This document shows, one piece after another, positions 10,496 to 21,202 of a stretch of 64,000 nucleotides of DNA. The notes under the pieces were generated by a model. That model made no database searches and had not been told where the DNA came from. It was given only the letters and a program-made list of their open reading frames with translations. Origin of the DNA: Rahnella sp. AA (lineage in GTDB: Bacteria > Pseudomonadota > Gammaproteobacteria > Enterobacterales > Enterobacteriaceae); assembly GCF_002834385.1 (NCBI RefSeq), contig NZ_PITQ01000001.1:992001-1056000 (forward strand). The letters are read 5' to 3'. A program made the translations under genes and the position numbers. Position 1 is the first letter of the stretch, and every line of letters starts with the position of its first letter.

Positions 10496-11130
10496 TGTGG
10501 GGAAATGCTGGCCGGTGCCACTGTCGTTGTTGAAACGGCAGAGGCATCAGACGACTTGCTGGCCGATGAACCCGTAGAAATGACCTCTATCTGGCGTCCG
10601 CCGACGTCGTCAGCTTTATGCAGTTCTGATGCATGGACCGTCAGCAGTTTACGAATTAACTGCTGTGCAGCCTGCTGTCGCATCTCTTCCACAATAATGT
10701 CCTGCTCGTTATCTTTAGCCAGCGCCGTTAACGGGTTGTCAAAGAAGGAGCGGAACACTTTCACATGGATCGGATAGAGATCTTTACCCGGCATCAGGAC
10801 CGTTGCATTGACGTCCATCTGCATCTGATATTCAGCCGTTTTACCGTCCTGGAAGATTGATGCAGTACTTCTGCCCGTTGATTCAGCACCGATACGCAGG
10901 GACGGAACATCCTTGCGTTGCTGAGTCGTCGGATCATCAATAATCGTCACGTTACTAAGGCGAAGCTGAGTACGGATATCACGCGTTAGCGGACCATAGG
11001 GATCTCCACTGTCCAGAACGATGGTTCTCAGCTCGTCCGGAACGTTGGTTTTCCCACGTAAATGGAATCCACAACCTGCTGTAACCATGACTGCTGCGCT
11101 CAGCAGCAGTGTCATTATGGGATGTCGCAC
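10492..11130 (-). CDS. lptE: LPS-assembly lipoprotein LptE
   Basis: LptE plugs the LptD barrel in the outer membrane and helps insert lipopolysaccharide into the outer leaflet. The GTG at 11130 is chosen because AGGAGG lies five to seven bases upstream; a TTG at 11148 overlaps the leuS stop and has no such site. The product has 212 residues with a lipobox (VTAGC) directly after a short hydrophobic signal, then GFHLRGKT as in E. coli. The tail is rich in Ser/Ala/Thr, typical of this family. Confidence 0.95.
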   Translation of the reverse strand: MRHPIMTLLLSAAVMVTAGCGFHLRGKTNVPDELRTIVLDSGDPYGPLTRDIRTQLRLSNVTIIDDPTTQQRKDVPSLRIGAESTGRSTASIFQDGKTAEYQMQMDVNATVLMPGKDLYPIHVKVFRSFFDNPLTALAKDNEQDIIVEEMRQQAAQQLIRKLLTVHASELHKADDVGGRQIEVISTGSSASKSSDASAVSTTTVAPASISPQ

Positions 11131-11144
11131 AGATCCTCCTTGAC

Positions 11145-13727
11145 TCAACCTACTACCAGGTTAAGCAGTTTGCCCGGGACATAGATTACTTTGCGAACCG
11201 TAACCCCATCCAGATATTTCGCGACCAAATGTTCTTCTGCCGCGCGCTCGCGCACTTGCTGCTCGGTAGCATCAGCGGCAACGGTGATTTTAGCACGTAC
11301 TTTACCATTCACCTGTACAACGACCAGCTTGGAATCTTCAACCATAGCCTGTTCGTCAGCCTGTGGCCATGGTGCGGTATCCACGTCACCTTCTCCGTTC
11401 AGCGACTGCCAGAGGCTGAAGCAAACGTGCGGGGTAAACGGATAAAGCATGCGGACAACGGCCAGCAGAGCTTCCTGCAGCAGTGCGCGATCCTGTTCAG
11501 TTTCCTGAGGAGCACGGCCCAGCTTGTTCATCAATTCCATCACAGCGGCAATGGCGGTGTTGAAGGTCTGACGACGGCCAATATCATCGGTGACTTTAGC
11601 GATGGTTTTGTGCAGGTCGCGGCGCAGGTCTTTTTGCGTTTCGTTCAGTGAAGCCGCATCCAGAGCAACGGTTACGCCTTTTTCTGAGTGCTCGAACGCC
11701 AGTTTCCAGACACGTTTCAGGAAGCGGTTTGCCCCTTCAACGCCGGATTCCTGCCATTCCAGCGTCATTTCTGCCGGAGAAGCGAACATCATGAACAGAC
11801 GTACGGTATCGGCGCCGTATTTATCTACCATGACCTGCGGGTCGATGCCGTTGTTTTTAGACTTGGACATCTTGCTCATGCCGGCATATACCAGCTCACG
11901 GCCCTGCGGGTCGGTAGCTTTAGTAATACGGCCTTTTTCGTCACGCTCGACGGTGGCATCAGCCGGGGAAACCCAGACGCGCTCGCCGCCGCTGCCGGTG
12001 TAGTAGAACGCATCAGCCAGAACCATGCCCTGACAAAGCAGGCGCTTAGCCGGTTCGTCAGAATCGACCAGGCCCGCATCACGCATCAGTTTATGGAAGA
12101 AGCGGAAATACATCAGGTGCATGATAGCGTGTTCGATACCGCCAACATACTGATCAACCGGCAGCCAGTAGTTAGCCGCAGCCGGGTCCAGCATGCCTTC
12201 GTCATACTGCGGGCAGGTGTAACGCGCGTAGTACCAGGAAGATTCCATGAAGGTATCAAAGGTGTCGGTTTCACGCAGGCCCGGAATGCCATTGACGGTG
12301 GTTTTTGCCCACTCAGGATCAGCTTTAATCGGGCTGGTGATGCCGTCCATAACAACGTCTTCCGGCAGAATAACCGGCAGCTGATCTTCTGGTGTCGGGA
12401 CAACGGTACCGTCTTCCAGTGTGATCATCGGGATTGGCGCACCCCAGTAACGCTGACGGGAAACACCCCAGTCGCGCAGACGATAGTTAACTTTGCGCTG
12501 GCCCACGCCCTGGGCGACCAGTTTGTCGGCAATCGCATTGAAGCCGTCTTCGTGATTCAGGCCATCGAACTCACCAGAATTAAACAGCGTGCCTTTTTCG
12601 GTCATGGCTTCCGCAGTGACGTCCGGCTGGCTGCCATCCAGATTCAGGATAACGGGCTTAATTTGCAGGTTATATTTGGTCGCAAATTCCCAGTCGCGCT
12701 GGTCGTGCCCGGGAACGGCCATAACAGCGCCTGTACCGTATTCCATCAGGACAAAGTTGGCTGCCCAGATCGGCAGTTTTTCGCCCGACAGCGGATGAAC
12801 CGCATACAGGCCCGTTGCCATGCCTTTTTTCTCCATGGTTGCCATTTCTGCTTCGGCAACTTTGGTATTACGGCATTCGTCGATGAAATCGTTCAGGGCT
12901 GGATTATTGATGGCTCCCTGCTGTGCCAGCGGATGGCCGGCGGCAACGGCCACATAGGTCGCGCCCAGGAAAGTATCAGGACGGGTGGTGTAAACCGTGA
13001 CTTTTTCGTCGCTGTCTGCCACGTCGAAAGTGATTTCCACACCTTCGGAACGGCCAATCCAGTTACGCTGCATGGTCTTAACCTGCTCAGGCCAGCTTTC
13101 CAGCGTGTCCAGATCGTTGAGCAGCTGATCGGCGTAATCGGTGATTTTGATAAACCACTGTGGAATTTCTTTACGTTCAACCTTGGTGTCACAACGCCAG
13201 CAGCAACCGTCGATAACCTGTTCGTTCGCCAGAACGGTCAGGTCATGCGGGCACCAGTTAACGGCAGAAGTCTTCTTATAAACCAGGCCTTTTTCATAAA
13301 GCTTGGTGAAGAACCACTGTTCCCAACGGTAGTAATCCGGTTTGCAGGTCGCGATTTCGCGATCCCAGTCATAGCCGAAGCCCAGCAGTTTCAGCTGGTT
13401 CTTCATGTATTCGATGTTTTCGTAAGTCCACGGCGCCGGTGCTGTGTTGTTTTTCACCGCAGCACCTTCGGCTGGCAGGCCGAATGCATCCCAGCCGATA
13501 GGCTGCAGGACGTTTTTACCGAGCATGCGCTGATAACGGGAAATCACATCACCGATGGTGTAGTTACGCACGTGTCCCATGTGGAGACGGCCCGACGGAT
13601 AAGGCAACATGGAGAGACAGTAATATTTCTCCTTGCCAGGCTGTTCGGTAACTTTGAAGGTTTGCTTCTCTTGCCAGTGAAGCTGAACGTGTGACTCGAT
13701 GTCTTCTGGACGGTATTGCTCTTGCAT
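11145..13727 (-). CDS. leuS: Leucyl-tRNA synthetase
   Basis: A class I synthetase of 860 residues, the same length as in E. coli. The HIGH-type motif is in [19 protein letters not shown] near residue 40, the KMSKS motif in [11 protein letters not shown] near residue 620, and the CP1 editing domain between them carries the threonine-rich TTRPDT segment. The C-terminal anticodon and tRNA-binding domains are complete. It is the first gene of the leuS-lptE-holA-nadD unit. The 268-bp gap to ybeL upstream must hold divergent promoters; no leader peptide or T-box is seen there. Confidence 0.98.
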   Translation of the reverse strand: MQEQYRPEDIESHVQLHWQEKQTFKVTEQPGKEKYYCLSMLPYPSGRLHMGHVRNYTIGDVISRYQRMLGKNVLQPIGWDAFGLPAEGAAVKNNTAPAPWTYENIEYMKNQLKLLGFGYDWDREIATCKPDYYRWEQWFFTKLYEKGLVYKKTSAVNWCPHDLTVLANEQVIDGCCWRCDTKVERKEIPQWFIKITDYADQLLNDLDTLESWPEQVKTMQRNWIGRSEGVEITFDVADSDEKVTVYTTRPDTFLGATYVAVAAGHPLAQQGAINNPALNDFIDECRNTKVAEAEMATMEKKGMATGLYAVHPLSGEKLPIWAANFVLMEYGTGAVMAVPGHDQRDWEFATKYNLQIKPVILNLDGSQPDVTAEAMTEKGTLFNSGEFDGLNHEDGFNAIADKLVAQGVGQRKVNYRLRDWGVSRQRYWGAPIPMITLEDGTVVPTPEDQLPVILPEDVVMDGITSPIKADPEWAKTTVNGIPGLRETDTFDTFMESSWYYARYTCPQYDEGMLDPAAANYWLPVDQYVGGIEHAIMHLMYFRFFHKLMRDAGLVDSDEPAKRLLCQGMVLADAFYYTGSGGERVWVSPADATVERDEKGRITKATDPQGRELVYAGMSKMSKSKNNGIDPQVMVDKYGADTVRLFMMFASPAEMTLEWQESGVEGANRFLKRVWKLAFEHSEKGVTVALDAASLNETQKDLRRDLHKTIAKVTDDIGRRQTFNTAIAAVMELMNKLGRAPQETEQDRALLQEALLAVVRMLYPFTPHVCFSLWQSLNGEGDVDTAPWPQADEQAMVEDSKLVVVQVNGKVRAKITVAADATEQQVRERAAEEHLVAKYLDGVTVRKVIYVPGKLLNLVVG

Positions 13728-13995
13728 GGCGGCCGGTGGTCCTGTGAGTGAAAACAGCTACGCCTGTAGCTCAAAAAGTTTTAATCAAAAGATCCGCATA
13801 GCATAGCTGATAAGCGGCGGGAGCAACAACACCCAGCGAAGGCTAAAGGGCATTTCTGCCTTCTGCCGGGGCAATATTCACAATCTGCGAGCCTGCATGG
13901 GCTAATCTGCGCAACGGATCAGGGATTTACGACTAAAATAAAGACAATATGTACCGGTCGTGCGAACCGTCATGTCAGTTCAAGGAGAAGAGAAT

Positions 13996-14493
13996 ATGAG
14001 CCATATTACGCAATCTTATCGCCAGTTGGTGACATCGCTGACGGAGCGATTAAAAAATGGGGAACGTGATATCAGCGAACTGGTACGGGAGGCGCACATC
14101 AGTTTGCAAAATGAAGGCAAATTGACAGAAATTCAAATTGAGCAGCTCACATCGGCTGTAAGACGGGATTTGCATGAGTTTGCCCGCAGTTACGAAGAAA
14201 ACCAGAAAGTCGTTGAAGAAGATGATGGTACTGACAGCGTCTTTATGCGCGTGATTAAAGAAAGCCTGTGGAAAGAGCTGGCTGATATGACGGATAAAAC
14301 CCAACTGGAGTGGAAAGAAGTCTTTAAAGATGTCAGCCACCACGGGATTTATCACAGCGGGGAAGTGGTCGGGCTGGGGAATCTGGTGTGTGAAAATTGT
14401 CATTTCCACCTGGCAGTCTATACGCCGGAAATTTTGAGTAAATGTCCGAAATGTGGGAATACAGAGTTTACTCGCCGGCCATTTGAACCGTGA
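13996..14493 (+). CDS. ybeL: YbeL family zinc-ribbon protein (DUF1451)
   Basis: A 165-residue cytoplasmic protein of unknown function, matching E. coli YbeL (160 aa) from end to end. The N-terminal two thirds are helical and charged; the C-terminus has two CxxC pairs (VCENCHFH and KCPKCGN) that would bind one zinc ion, and the shared ending RRPFEP. The ATG at 13996 follows AAGGAGAAGAGA; an in-frame ATG 12 codons upstream lacks family similarity. It is a single-gene unit with a strong terminator after it. Confidence 0.93.
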   Translation: MSHITQSYRQLVTSLTERLKNGERDISELVREAHISLQNEGKLTEIQIEQLTSAVRRDLHEFARSYEENQKVVEEDDGTDSVFMRVIKESLWKELADMTDKTQLEWKEVFKDVSHHGIYHSGEVVGLGNLVCENCHFHLAVYTPEILSKCPKCGNTEFTRRPFEP

Positions 14494-14501
14494 TCATTAA
14501 A

Positions 14502-14543
14502 ACCCTCAGCACGTAAATCAGATTAGGTGCTGAGGGTATTTTT
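14502..14543. terminator. Bidirectional terminator between ybeL and gltL
   Basis: An eleven-base-pair stem (ACCCTCAGCAC / GTGCTGAGGGT) is followed by ATTTTT on the plus strand, ending ybeL. On the minus strand it is followed by TTTTAATG and can serve the convergent gltL end. Confidence 0.85.
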
Positions 14544-14545
14544 CA

Positions 14546-15271
14546 TTAGTGCAGGATTTTCGCCAGGAAATCCCGGGCACGATCTGATTCCGGGTTATTG
14601 AAGAAATCGTCTTTATTGCGATCTTCCACAATCTTCCCTTCATCCATGAAAATCACGCGGTTCGCCACTTTACGGGCAAAGCCCATTTCGTGGGTGACCA
14701 CCATCATTGTCATGCCTTCGTTTGCCAGCTCAACCATAACGTCCAGCACTTCGTTGATCATCTCCGGATCAAGGGCTGAGGTCGGTTCGTCGAACAGCAT
14801 GGCGATAGGATCCATACACAATGCGCGGGCGATAGCGACACGCTGCTGCTGTCCGCCGGAAAGCTGGCCGGGGAATTTGTTGGCGTGAGCGGATAAGCCC
14901 ACACGTTCCAGCAGTTTCAGGCCTTTTTCTTTCGAGGCTGCTTTATCACGTTTGAGCACTTTCACCTGCGCAAGCGTCAGGTTATCGATGATCGACAAAT
15001 GCGGGAACAGTTCGAAATGCTGGAACACCATGCCCACCTTCGCGCGCAGTTGCGCAAGGTTGGTTTTCTTATCATTAACCGCCGTACCGTTAACTGATAT
15101 TTCGCCTTTCTGAATGGGCTCCAGCCCGTTAACGGTTTTGATCAGCGTTGATTTACCTGACCCGGAAGGCCCGCAAACTACCACAACTTCACCTTTTTTA
15201 ACTTCGGTGCTGCAATCGGTGAGCACCTGAAAGTGCCCGTACCATTTAGAAACATTCTTCAGTGAAATCAT
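14546..15271 (-). CDS. gltL: Glutamate/aspartate ABC transporter, ATP-binding protein
   Basis: GltL powers uptake of glutamate and aspartate through GltJ/GltK. The 241-residue protein shows Walker A (GPSGSGKST), the signature [15 protein letters not shown], Walker B ([14 protein letters not shown]) and the H-loop (VVTHEMGF). It starts inside the last codons of gltK (four-base overlap), the last gene of gltIJKL. Confidence 0.97.
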   Translation of the reverse strand: MISLKNVSKWYGHFQVLTDCSTEVKKGEVVVVCGPSGSGKSTLIKTVNGLEPIQKGEISVNGTAVNDKKTNLAQLRAKVGMVFQHFELFPHLSIIDNLTLAQVKVLKRDKAASKEKGLKLLERVGLSAHANKFPGQLSGGQQQRVAIARALCMDPIAMLFDEPTSALDPEMINEVLDVMVELANEGMTMMVVTHEMGFARKVANRVIFMDEGKIVEDRNKDDFFNNPESDRARDFLAKILH

Positions 15272-15945
15272 GAAACGGTCCTTTTCTTCAAATAACGCAC
15301 CAGCAAGGAAGCGGAAAGGCTGATAACAAAATAAATAAACCCTGCAAACAGCACCATCTCAACCAGCGTACCGTCACGGTCGCCAATATTGGATGCGCTG
15401 CGGAAGAAGTCAGCGAGGCCCAGAACATAGACCAGCGAGGTATCCTGGAATAAAACAATCGCCTGCGTCAGTAACAGAGGAACCATCGCGCGGAAGGCCT
15501 GTGGCAAAATCACCAACTGCATGGATTGCCATTGGGTCATGCCCAGCGCCAGCGCGGCGGAAGATTGCCCGCGGGCAATACTGATAATCCCTGCACGAAT
15601 GATTTCGGAATAGTAGGCCGCTTCAAACAAGGCAAACGCGACCATCGCTGAAATCAGACGGATATCCGTTTTAGGGGATAAACCGAGCACTTTTTGCAGG
15701 AAGCCGGGCACAATCAGGTAGAACCATAACAGCACCATAACCAGCGGTACGGCGCGAAACAGATTGACGTAAGCCGAGGCAAACCAGCGGACAGGTTTGA
15801 ATGACGACAGGCGCATCACGGCCAGCAGAGTACCCCAGAGGATACCGACCACAATCGCCAGCGACGTGATTTTCAGGGTGATGATCATACCCTGCCACAA
15901 ATAAGGCAGGCCGGGGCCGATAGAACTCCAGTCAAATTCATGCAT
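15268..15945 (-). CDS. gltK: Glutamate/aspartate ABC transporter, permease GltK
   Basis: An inner-membrane permease of 225 residues with about five membrane segments and the EAA loop characteristic of polar amino acid permeases ([22 protein letters not shown]). It pairs with GltJ. Only 2 bases separate it from gltJ. Confidence 0.96.
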   Translation of the reverse strand: MHEFDWSSIGPGLPYLWQGMIITLKITSLAIVVGILWGTLLAVMRLSSFKPVRWFASAYVNLFRAVPLVMVLLWFYLIVPGFLQKVLGLSPKTDIRLISAMVAFALFEAAYYSEIIRAGIISIARGQSSAALALGMTQWQSMQLVILPQAFRAMVPLLLTQAIVLFQDTSLVYVLGLADFFRSASNIGDRDGTLVEMVLFAGFIYFVISLSASLLVRYLKKRTVS

Positions 15946-15947
15946 TC

Positions 15948-16688
15948 TTATTTACCTCCCATGTTGCCCGGCAGGCGGACTTTACGTTCTACAAAATGCA
16001 TCAGAAGCATGATGACGGCATTGATAAGAACATAGGCAACGGTAATTGCAGTAAATGATTCATACGCATGAGCGGAGTAATCAAGCAACTTGCCGGCTTG
16101 TGCAGCCATATCGACCAGACCGATGGTGGAAGCAATGGCCGAGTTTTTCACCAGGTTAACCATTTCGGAGGTCATTGGTGGCACGATCACGCGGTAAGCA
16201 TTAGGCAGTAGCACATAACGGTAGGTTTGTGGCAGCGTGAGCCCCATTGCCAGCCCTGCATTTCGTTGCCCACGCGGTAGTGACTGGATGGCCGCCCGTA
16301 CTTGCTCGCATACGCGGGCAGCGGTGAACAAACCGAGACAAACCATTGATGACGTAAAGAACTGGACGTTAGGTGCCAGCCCGGATTTAAACCAGGTGCC
16401 AAGGCTTTCCGGAACCAGTTCCGGTACCACCAGATACCAGATAAAGAATTGCACGATCAGCGGCACGTTGCGGAATAGTTCAACGTAACAGGTGCCGATG
16501 CCTGAAAGGATGCGGTTGGGAACGGTACGCAGTATCCCGAAGAGTGAACCGACGAAGAACGCGATGATCCAGGCGCAAATCGACAGCGCGACGGTGACCT
16601 GAAATCCATTCCAAATCCAGCCCAGATAAGTGGTATTACCGAAGGGGGCTTGTTGCAGAAAAATGCCCCAGTTCCAATCTATTGACAT
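15948..16688 (-). CDS. gltJ: Glutamate/aspartate ABC transporter, permease GltJ
   Basis: The partner permease, 246 residues, with the matching EAA motif ([22 protein letters not shown]) and the HisM/GlnP-like fold. The ribosome site ACGGAG lies five bases before the ATG. A 190-bp structured gap separates it from gltI. Confidence 0.96.
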   Translation of the reverse strand: MSIDWNWGIFLQQAPFGNTTYLGWIWNGFQVTVALSICAWIIAFFVGSLFGILRTVPNRILSGIGTCYVELFRNVPLIVQFFIWYLVVPELVPESLGTWFKSGLAPNVQFFTSSMVCLGLFTAARVCEQVRAAIQSLPRGQRNAGLAMGLTLPQTYRYVLLPNAYRVIVPPMTSEMVNLVKNSAIASTIGLVDMAAQAGKLLDYSAHAYESFTAITVAYVLINAVIMLLMHFVERKVRLPGNMGGK

Positions 16689-16699
16689 AAAAACTCCGT

Positions 16700-16865
16700 A
16701 AAACGGGCAATGAATTACCCTCTGAGTGATGACGTAATCCGCGTGAAAATCAATAAGGGAATGCGGAGTGGGGAACGACCACCCCGCATCGGGTTTGCAT
16801 CATCACAGGCTGGTGGGCCAGCCTTGTATTTTAGTTACTTCTCACTTCTCTTTGTCATACCCGTC
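16700..16865 (-). ncRNA. Structured gltI-gltJ spacer, possible SroC-like sRNA
   Basis: In E. coli and Salmonella the sRNA SroC is cut from the gltIJKL message at this position and acts as a sponge for GcvB. Here the 190-bp spacer, read on the minus strand, folds into a stem GGCTGG/CCAGCC near 16808-16821 and a second longer stem ATGCGG/CCGCAT (16759-16791) with internal GGTGG/CCAC pairing. I did not confirm SroC sequence identity; the call rests on synteny and visible structure, and the ends are approximate. Confidence 0.4.
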
Positions 16866-16878
16866 CGTCTGGTATTTA

Positions 16879-17775
16879 TTACAGCGCTTTATCGTTAGGC
16901 GCTTTGAACAGAGCTTTCATGTCGTCGGACAATTCAAAGTTCATGTTCAGGTTTTTCGGAGGAATAGGTTTTTTGAACCATGTTTCAAACCATTTGCCCG
17001 CTTCACCGGAGGTTTGCGCTTTCACAATGGTGTCATCAACCAGTTTTTTGAACTCGGTATCGTCTTTGCGCATCATGCAGCCATACGCTTCTTTCGACTG
17101 TGGCGTACCCAAGATGACCCAGTCATCCGGTTTCTTAGCTTTAGCACGTTCACCAGCCAGCAGCGCATCATCCATCATGAAGGCAACGGCACGACCCGTT
17201 TCCAGCGTACGGAAGGAGTCACCGTGGTCTTTCGCACTGATGATACGCATATCCAATTTCTTCTCTTCGTTCAGCTTGTTCAGCAGTACTTCTGAGGTGG
17301 TGCCTGACGTCACAACCACTGTTTTGCCTTTGAGATCAGCAAAGTCTTTGATGTCGGATCCTTTTTTAACCAGCAGACGAGTGCCGATCACGAAGATAGT
17401 GTCTGAGAAGGCCGCTTGCTGCTGGCGTTCCAGATTGTTAGTCGTTGAACCGCATTCAAAATCGTACGTACCGTTTTGCAGCAACGGAATACGGTTCTGC
17501 GAAGTAATTGGCATCATTTTGACTTGCAGGTTTGGCAGATTCAGCTTTTTCTTGACTGCGTCAACGATAGCGTCGGAATAGTCTTGTGAATAACCCACGA
17601 CTTTTTGCTCGTTGTTGTAGTAAGAAAAAGGTACGGAGGATTCGCGGTGACCTACAACGATAACACCATTGTCTTTGATTTTTTTCAGGGTGCCGGTCAG
17701 TTCTTCTGCGTGAGCAAAGCTGCTTACGGTAACGCTTGCCAACAGTACTGATAACGCCAATTTACGCAATTGCAT
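16879..17775 (-). CDS. gltI: Glutamate/aspartate periplasmic binding protein
   Basis: The periplasmic receptor of the system: 298 residues, with a Sec signal peptide (MQLRKLALSVLLASV through SFAHA) cut near residue 24 and an SBP_bac_3 domain. The ATG at 17775 has AAGGAG seven bases upstream and matches the E. coli start; an in-frame TTG two codons earlier does not. Promoter evidence for the operon is a sigma-54 site about 250 bp upstream. Confidence 0.97.
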   Translation of the reverse strand: MQLRKLALSVLLASVTVSSFAHAEELTGTLKKIKDNGVIVVGHRESSVPFSYYNNEQKVVGYSQDYSDAIVDAVKKKLNLPNLQVKMMPITSQNRIPLLQNGTYDFECGSTTNNLERQQQAAFSDTIFVIGTRLLVKKGSDIKDFADLKGKTVVVTSGTTSEVLLNKLNEEKKLDMRIISAKDHGDSFRTLETGRAVAFMMDDALLAGERAKAKKPDDWVILGTPQSKEAYGCMMRKDDTEFKKLVDDTIVKAQTSGEAGKWFETWFKKPIPPKNLNMNFELSDDMKALFKAPNDKAL

Positions 17776-17936
17776 GTCCAACTCCTTGCTGTCATTAGGG
17801 ATCCAAACTTAGGGATCAGAAAGTGCTAATGCCTCGTCATATGAAGCTAGAAAATAGCTGAATGTGAATATTATGAAACCACAATGTTTCTTTTTTGAGA
17901 CGAAGCGCGCACCAAATCGAAGCAAGTAAAAAGCTA

Positions 17937-17953
17937 TGCACCTATAAAGTGCA
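17937..17953. promoter_or_regulatory. NtrC-like inverted repeat in the gltI leader
   Basis: TGCACC-N5-AGTGCA matches the NtrC half-site pattern TGCACY-N5-GGTGCA at all but one base. It lies about 77 bp downstream of the predicted sigma-54 start site, not upstream as usual, so NtrC binding is an inference. Confidence 0.4.
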
Positions 17954-18031
17954 TGAGGAGTAGCTTGTTTGTGCCAAAATGATGCATGACGTCATAAAAA
18001 GTAACTAATCAGATATCTTTCAATCAGATGT

Positions 18032-18048
18032 AGCAAGAGTCGTGCCAG
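18032..18048 (-). promoter_or_regulatory. Sigma-54 promoter for gltIJKL
   Basis: CTGGCACGACTCTTGCT on the minus strand matches the sigma-54 consensus YTGGCACG-N4-TTGCW at every defined base, with the -24 GG at 18046-18045 and the -12 GC at 18034-18033. Transcription would start near 18022, leaving a leader of about 250 nt before gltI. The rest of the 437-bp gap (17776-18212) holds the NtrC-like repeat and the lnt hairpin; no other gene is seen. Confidence 0.7.
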
Positions 18049-18170
18049 ATAGCCTGATTTAACTTCATTGCCGGTCAGATAATCAGCGCTTAATGCCGGG
18101 TTTATGACAAACGGCAGCAGGTAAAAGGGGGATGATGCAGAACGGGAAAAGGAGATGCGACAAAACAGTT

Positions 18171-18189
18171 CAGGCGCCTAAGGCGCCTG
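18171..18189 (-). terminator. Hairpin after lnt
   Basis: A perfect palindrome, CAGGCGCCTAAGGCGCCTG, 23 bp after the lnt stop. The T tract after it on the minus strand is poor (AACTGTTTTG), so termination strength is uncertain. Confidence 0.5.
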
Positions 18190-18212
18190 ATTTAAAGAGA
18201 GATTCCGTAAAA

Positions 18213-19742
18213 CTAGTCTTTACGACGGCGCAACCACAGTGCTGCAACCGCCATGATGAGCGTCACTATCCACACCGGCCACCAGCCAAGGCGCGCATAC
18301 GGCGTCATACCCGTTGTCGGTGTGACCTTCACGTTCAGCACCTGGCGGGTAAATTGTGGAATTTCGTCGGTCACATCACCCTGAGCATTCACCACAGCAG
18401 TGATGCCATTGTTGGTGCTGCGCAGCAGCGGGCGGCCTAATTCCAGCGAACGCATACGCGCCATCTGGAAATGTTGCCACGGGCCAATTGAGTGACCGAA
18501 CCAGGCATCGTTGGAAATGGTCAGCAGGAAGTCGGTGTCGGGCCGCAGGTTATCGCGCACCTGCTCACCAAATACCACTTCATAACAAATGGCGGTGGTC
18601 AGATTGAGCCCGCTGACAAACAAAGGCTTCTGCACATAGTCGCCGCTGGTCAGGCCCGACATCGGTAAATCGAAGAACGGTGCGAGTGGGCGCAGCAACG
18701 CTTCCAGAGGAACGAACTCCCCAAAAGGCACCAGATGGTGCTTGTTGAAACGGTTGTCATCCGGATAGCGATAAGCCCGTTCACCGCCCAGCACGATGGC
18801 GCTGTTATACACCTTCATACCTTCTGCATTGCGACGTGCGTCGATAATCCCGGTGATCAGCTGAGTCCCGTGTGAACGGTAGATATCATCCACCATGCTC
18901 AGGAAACTCTGCTGATCGGATTCAATATCTGAAATCGCGGATTCCGGCCAGATGATCATGCTGGATTTACCCAGATTAGGACGGCTGAGATCCAGATACG
19001 TTTGCAGTGCGCTTTCCAGCGCCTTCGGATCCCATTTCATGGATTGCGGAATATTGCCCTGAACCAGCGCAACGTCGACAGTTTTTTCCGGTTGTTCCTG
19101 ATACCAGTGGATATAGCGCAGCGGCCATGGCAGCAACAACATTGCCAGCGCAACAACCCCCGGGGCTTTCCGGCGCTGGTAAATGGCATAAACCAGCAGA
19201 CCGCTCAGTGAAGTCAGTAACAGCGTAATGCCGTTCACACCAGTGATTGGCGCAAGGCCTTTCAGCGGGCCATTGATCTGGCTGTAACCGAATTCAAGCC
19301 ACGGAAAGCCGGTCAGTACCCAACCGCGTAGGAATTCGATAATTTGCCACAATGCAGGCGCGGCAATTGCCAGTTTCCACCAAGTGGTTTTTGGCCAGAG
19401 TTTGCTGAAAATACCGGCAAACAGCATGGTGTACAGCGACAAATAAGCCGCCAGCAAAATCACCAGGAACAGGTTGATGGCTTCCGGCATGCCGCCAAAG
19501 GTGGCGATACTGACGTAAACCCAGTTGACGCCTGTTCCAAACAGGCCAAATCCCCAGCAGAAACCTATCCACGCGGATTGTGCCGGACGGCGATCCAGCG
19601 TTAATGCCAGCAGACCGCAGAGTGAGACGATTGCGGCAGGCCAGAAATCATAGGGGGAAAAAGCGAGGGTGCCACAGGCACCGAATAAGAGCGCCAGCAG
19701 GGCGCGAACCCGCTGGCGTTGATATAAAGAGGCAATTGCCAT
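18213..19742 (-). CDS. lnt: Apolipoprotein N-acyltransferase
   Basis: Lnt adds the third acyl chain to the N-terminal cysteine of lipoproteins in the inner membrane, completing the maturation that lets the Lol system sort them. The 509-residue protein has about six N-terminal membrane segments, a nitrilase-fold periplasmic domain with the catalytic Glu in IIWPESAIS and Cys in [11 protein letters not shown], and a last C-terminal membrane helix. The corC stop is 7 bases upstream, so corC and lnt are one unit. Confidence 0.97.
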   Translation of the reverse strand: MAIASLYQRQRVRALLALLFGACGTLAFSPYDFWPAAIVSLCGLLALTLDRRPAQSAWIGFCWGFGLFGTGVNWVYVSIATFGGMPEAINLFLVILLAAYLSLYTMLFAGIFSKLWPKTTWWKLAIAAPALWQIIEFLRGWVLTGFPWLEFGYSQINGPLKGLAPITGVNGITLLLTSLSGLLVYAIYQRRKAPGVVALAMLLLPWPLRYIHWYQEQPEKTVDVALVQGNIPQSMKWDPKALESALQTYLDLSRPNLGKSSMIIWPESAISDIESDQQSFLSMVDDIYRSHGTQLITGIIDARRNAEGMKVYNSAIVLGGERAYRYPDDNRFNKHHLVPFGEFVPLEALLRPLAPFFDLPMSGLTSGDYVQKPLFVSGLNLTTAICYEVVFGEQVRDNLRPDTDFLLTISNDAWFGHSIGPWQHFQMARMRSLELGRPLLRSTNNGITAVVNAQGDVTDEIPQFTRQVLNVKVTPTTGMTPYARLGWWPVWIVTLIMAVAALWLRRRKD

Positions 19743-19749
19743 GGAGTAA

Positions 19750-20628
19750 TTATTCTTCCAGTATCGGTTGCGGCGCGTCGTCCGGTATTTTTACGTGAAC
19801 CTGAATAATACGGCGGCTGTCGGCCATCGCAACTTTGAACAGGTAACCGTCAATTTCAATGCTTTCGCCCCGTGCCGGTAAATGGCCGAAGGATTGCATC
19901 ACCAGGCCGCCAATCGTGTCGACTTCGTCGTCACTGTAATGGGTCTGAAAAACTTCATTAAAATCTTCAATAGGGGCCAGCGCGCGGACGGTGTAGGTAT
20001 GGCGGCTAAGCTGGCGGATATCCAGATCTTCAGCTTCGTCATACTCATCGTCGATCTCGCCGACAATCAGTTCGAGAATATCTTCGATAGTGACCAGGCC
20101 GGATACGCCCCCGAATTCATCGACAACAATCGCCATATGGTAACGCTGGGAGCGGAACTCCTTCAGCATGCGGTCAACACGTTTGCTTTCGGGAACCACC
20201 ACGGCGGTTCTCAGCACTTTATCAATGCTGAATGGCTCGGACTCTGTGCGCATAAACGGCAGCAGGTCTTTGGCCATCAGGATGCCTTCAATGTGATCCT
20301 TATCTTCGCTGATCACCGGGAAGCGTGAGTGTGCGGATTCGATGATGACATCGAGGCACTCTTCCAGCGGCTGATTGCGTTTGAGCGTGATCATCTGAGA
20401 ACGTGGGATCATGATGTCCCGGACGCGCTGTTCGGCGATATCCATCACGCCTTCCAGCATGTCACGGGTATCGGGGTCGATCAGATCGTTTTGTTCTGAG
20501 TCACGGATCAGTTCAACCAAATCGCCACGGTTTTTGGGTTCACCGTGAAAGAGCTGGTTAAGAATAAGGGAAAAGAAGCCCTTCTTGGGACTGGGGCTGT
20601 CACTATTTTGTGAATGGTCATCGCTCAT
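19750..20628 (-). CDS. ybeX: CorC/YbeX CBS-domain protein
   Basis: A cytoplasmic protein of 292 residues with a short acidic N-terminus, two CBS domains (about 68-190, including [14 protein letters not shown] and [20 protein letters not shown]) and a C-terminal CorC_HlyC domain. It has been linked to magnesium and cobalt efflux with CorA and, more recently, to ribosome metabolism; which applies here cannot be told from sequence. Gene order ybeZ-ybeY-ybeX-lnt is kept. Confidence 0.95.
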   Translation of the reverse strand: MSDDHSQNSDSPSPKKGFFSLILNQLFHGEPKNRGDLVELIRDSEQNDLIDPDTRDMLEGVMDIAEQRVRDIMIPRSQMITLKRNQPLEECLDVIIESAHSRFPVISEDKDHIEGILMAKDLLPFMRTESEPFSIDKVLRTAVVVPESKRVDRMLKEFRSQRYHMAIVVDEFGGVSGLVTIEDILELIVGEIDDEYDEAEDLDIRQLSRHTYTVRALAPIEDFNEVFQTHYSDDEVDTIGGLVMQSFGHLPARGESIEIDGYLFKVAMADSRRIIQVHVKIPDDAPQPILEE

Positions 20629-20687
20629 GGCGTTTGGTTTGTTTTACTCGTGTTAGTTGAAAATTATAATTAGGTCTTAATCCACAA

Positions 20688-20707
20688 CGCCTGCCGGTAA
20701 GCAGGCG
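20688..20707. repeat. Small hairpin between ybeY and ybeX
   Basis: CGCCTGC-N6-GCAGGCG in the 100-bp spacer between the two genes, without a T run. Likely an mRNA structure inside the operon. Confidence 0.4.
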
Positions 20708-20728
20708 CTATGCGATTTAACGCTAATC

Positions 20729-21202
20729 TCAGTTATCTTCTTTCTCTGAAATATACGGATCCGGATAGCCCAGGCCCTGCATAATTTCAGTTTCAATCGA
20801 TTCCATCTCTTCGGCTTCTTCGTCAACGATATGGTCATACCCCAGCAAATGCAAACTGCCGTGAATGACCATATGCGCCCAGTGAGCCAGAAGTTCTTTT
20901 TCCTGCTCTTTGGCTTCCTTCTCAACGACCTGGCGACAAATAATCAGGTCGCCGAGCAGCGGCATTTCCATGCCAGGAGGTGCTTCGAACGGGAAGGATA
21001 ACACGTTGGTCGGTTTATCCATGCCACGATAAGTCATGTTTAATTCATGACTTTCCGGGATATCGACCAGACGGATGGTCACTTCCGACTCTTCCTGAAA
21101 CTGTGGAAGCACAGCTTCCAGCCAGGTCTGGAAGTCATTTTCTGACGGTAAGCCTGCGTTTTCTTCACAAGCGATCTGTAAATCGAGGATTACCGTATTC
21201 AT
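20729..21202 (-). CDS. ybeY: Endoribonuclease YbeY
   Basis: YbeY takes part in 16S rRNA 3'-end maturation and ribosome quality control. The 157-residue protein has the zinc-binding HxxxHxxxxxH motif in [15 protein letters not shown]. Its ATG overlaps the ybeZ stop codon by four bases, a coupling also expected from their shared role. Confidence 0.97.
   Translation of the reverse strand: MNTVILDLQIACEENAGLPSENDFQTWLEAVLPQFQEESEVTIRLVDIPESHELNMTYRGMDKPTNVLSFPFEAPPGMEMPLLGDLIICRQVVEKEAKEQEKELLAHWAHMVIHGSLHLLGYDHIVDEEAEEMESIETEIMQGLGYPDPYISEKEDN

Noticed and set aside
11688-13694. Very long plus-strand open frame of 668 codons opposite leuS
   Set aside because: It is antisense to a fully conserved leuS; the frame stays open because of the codon bias of leuS. 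No ribosome site and no protein-like pattern.
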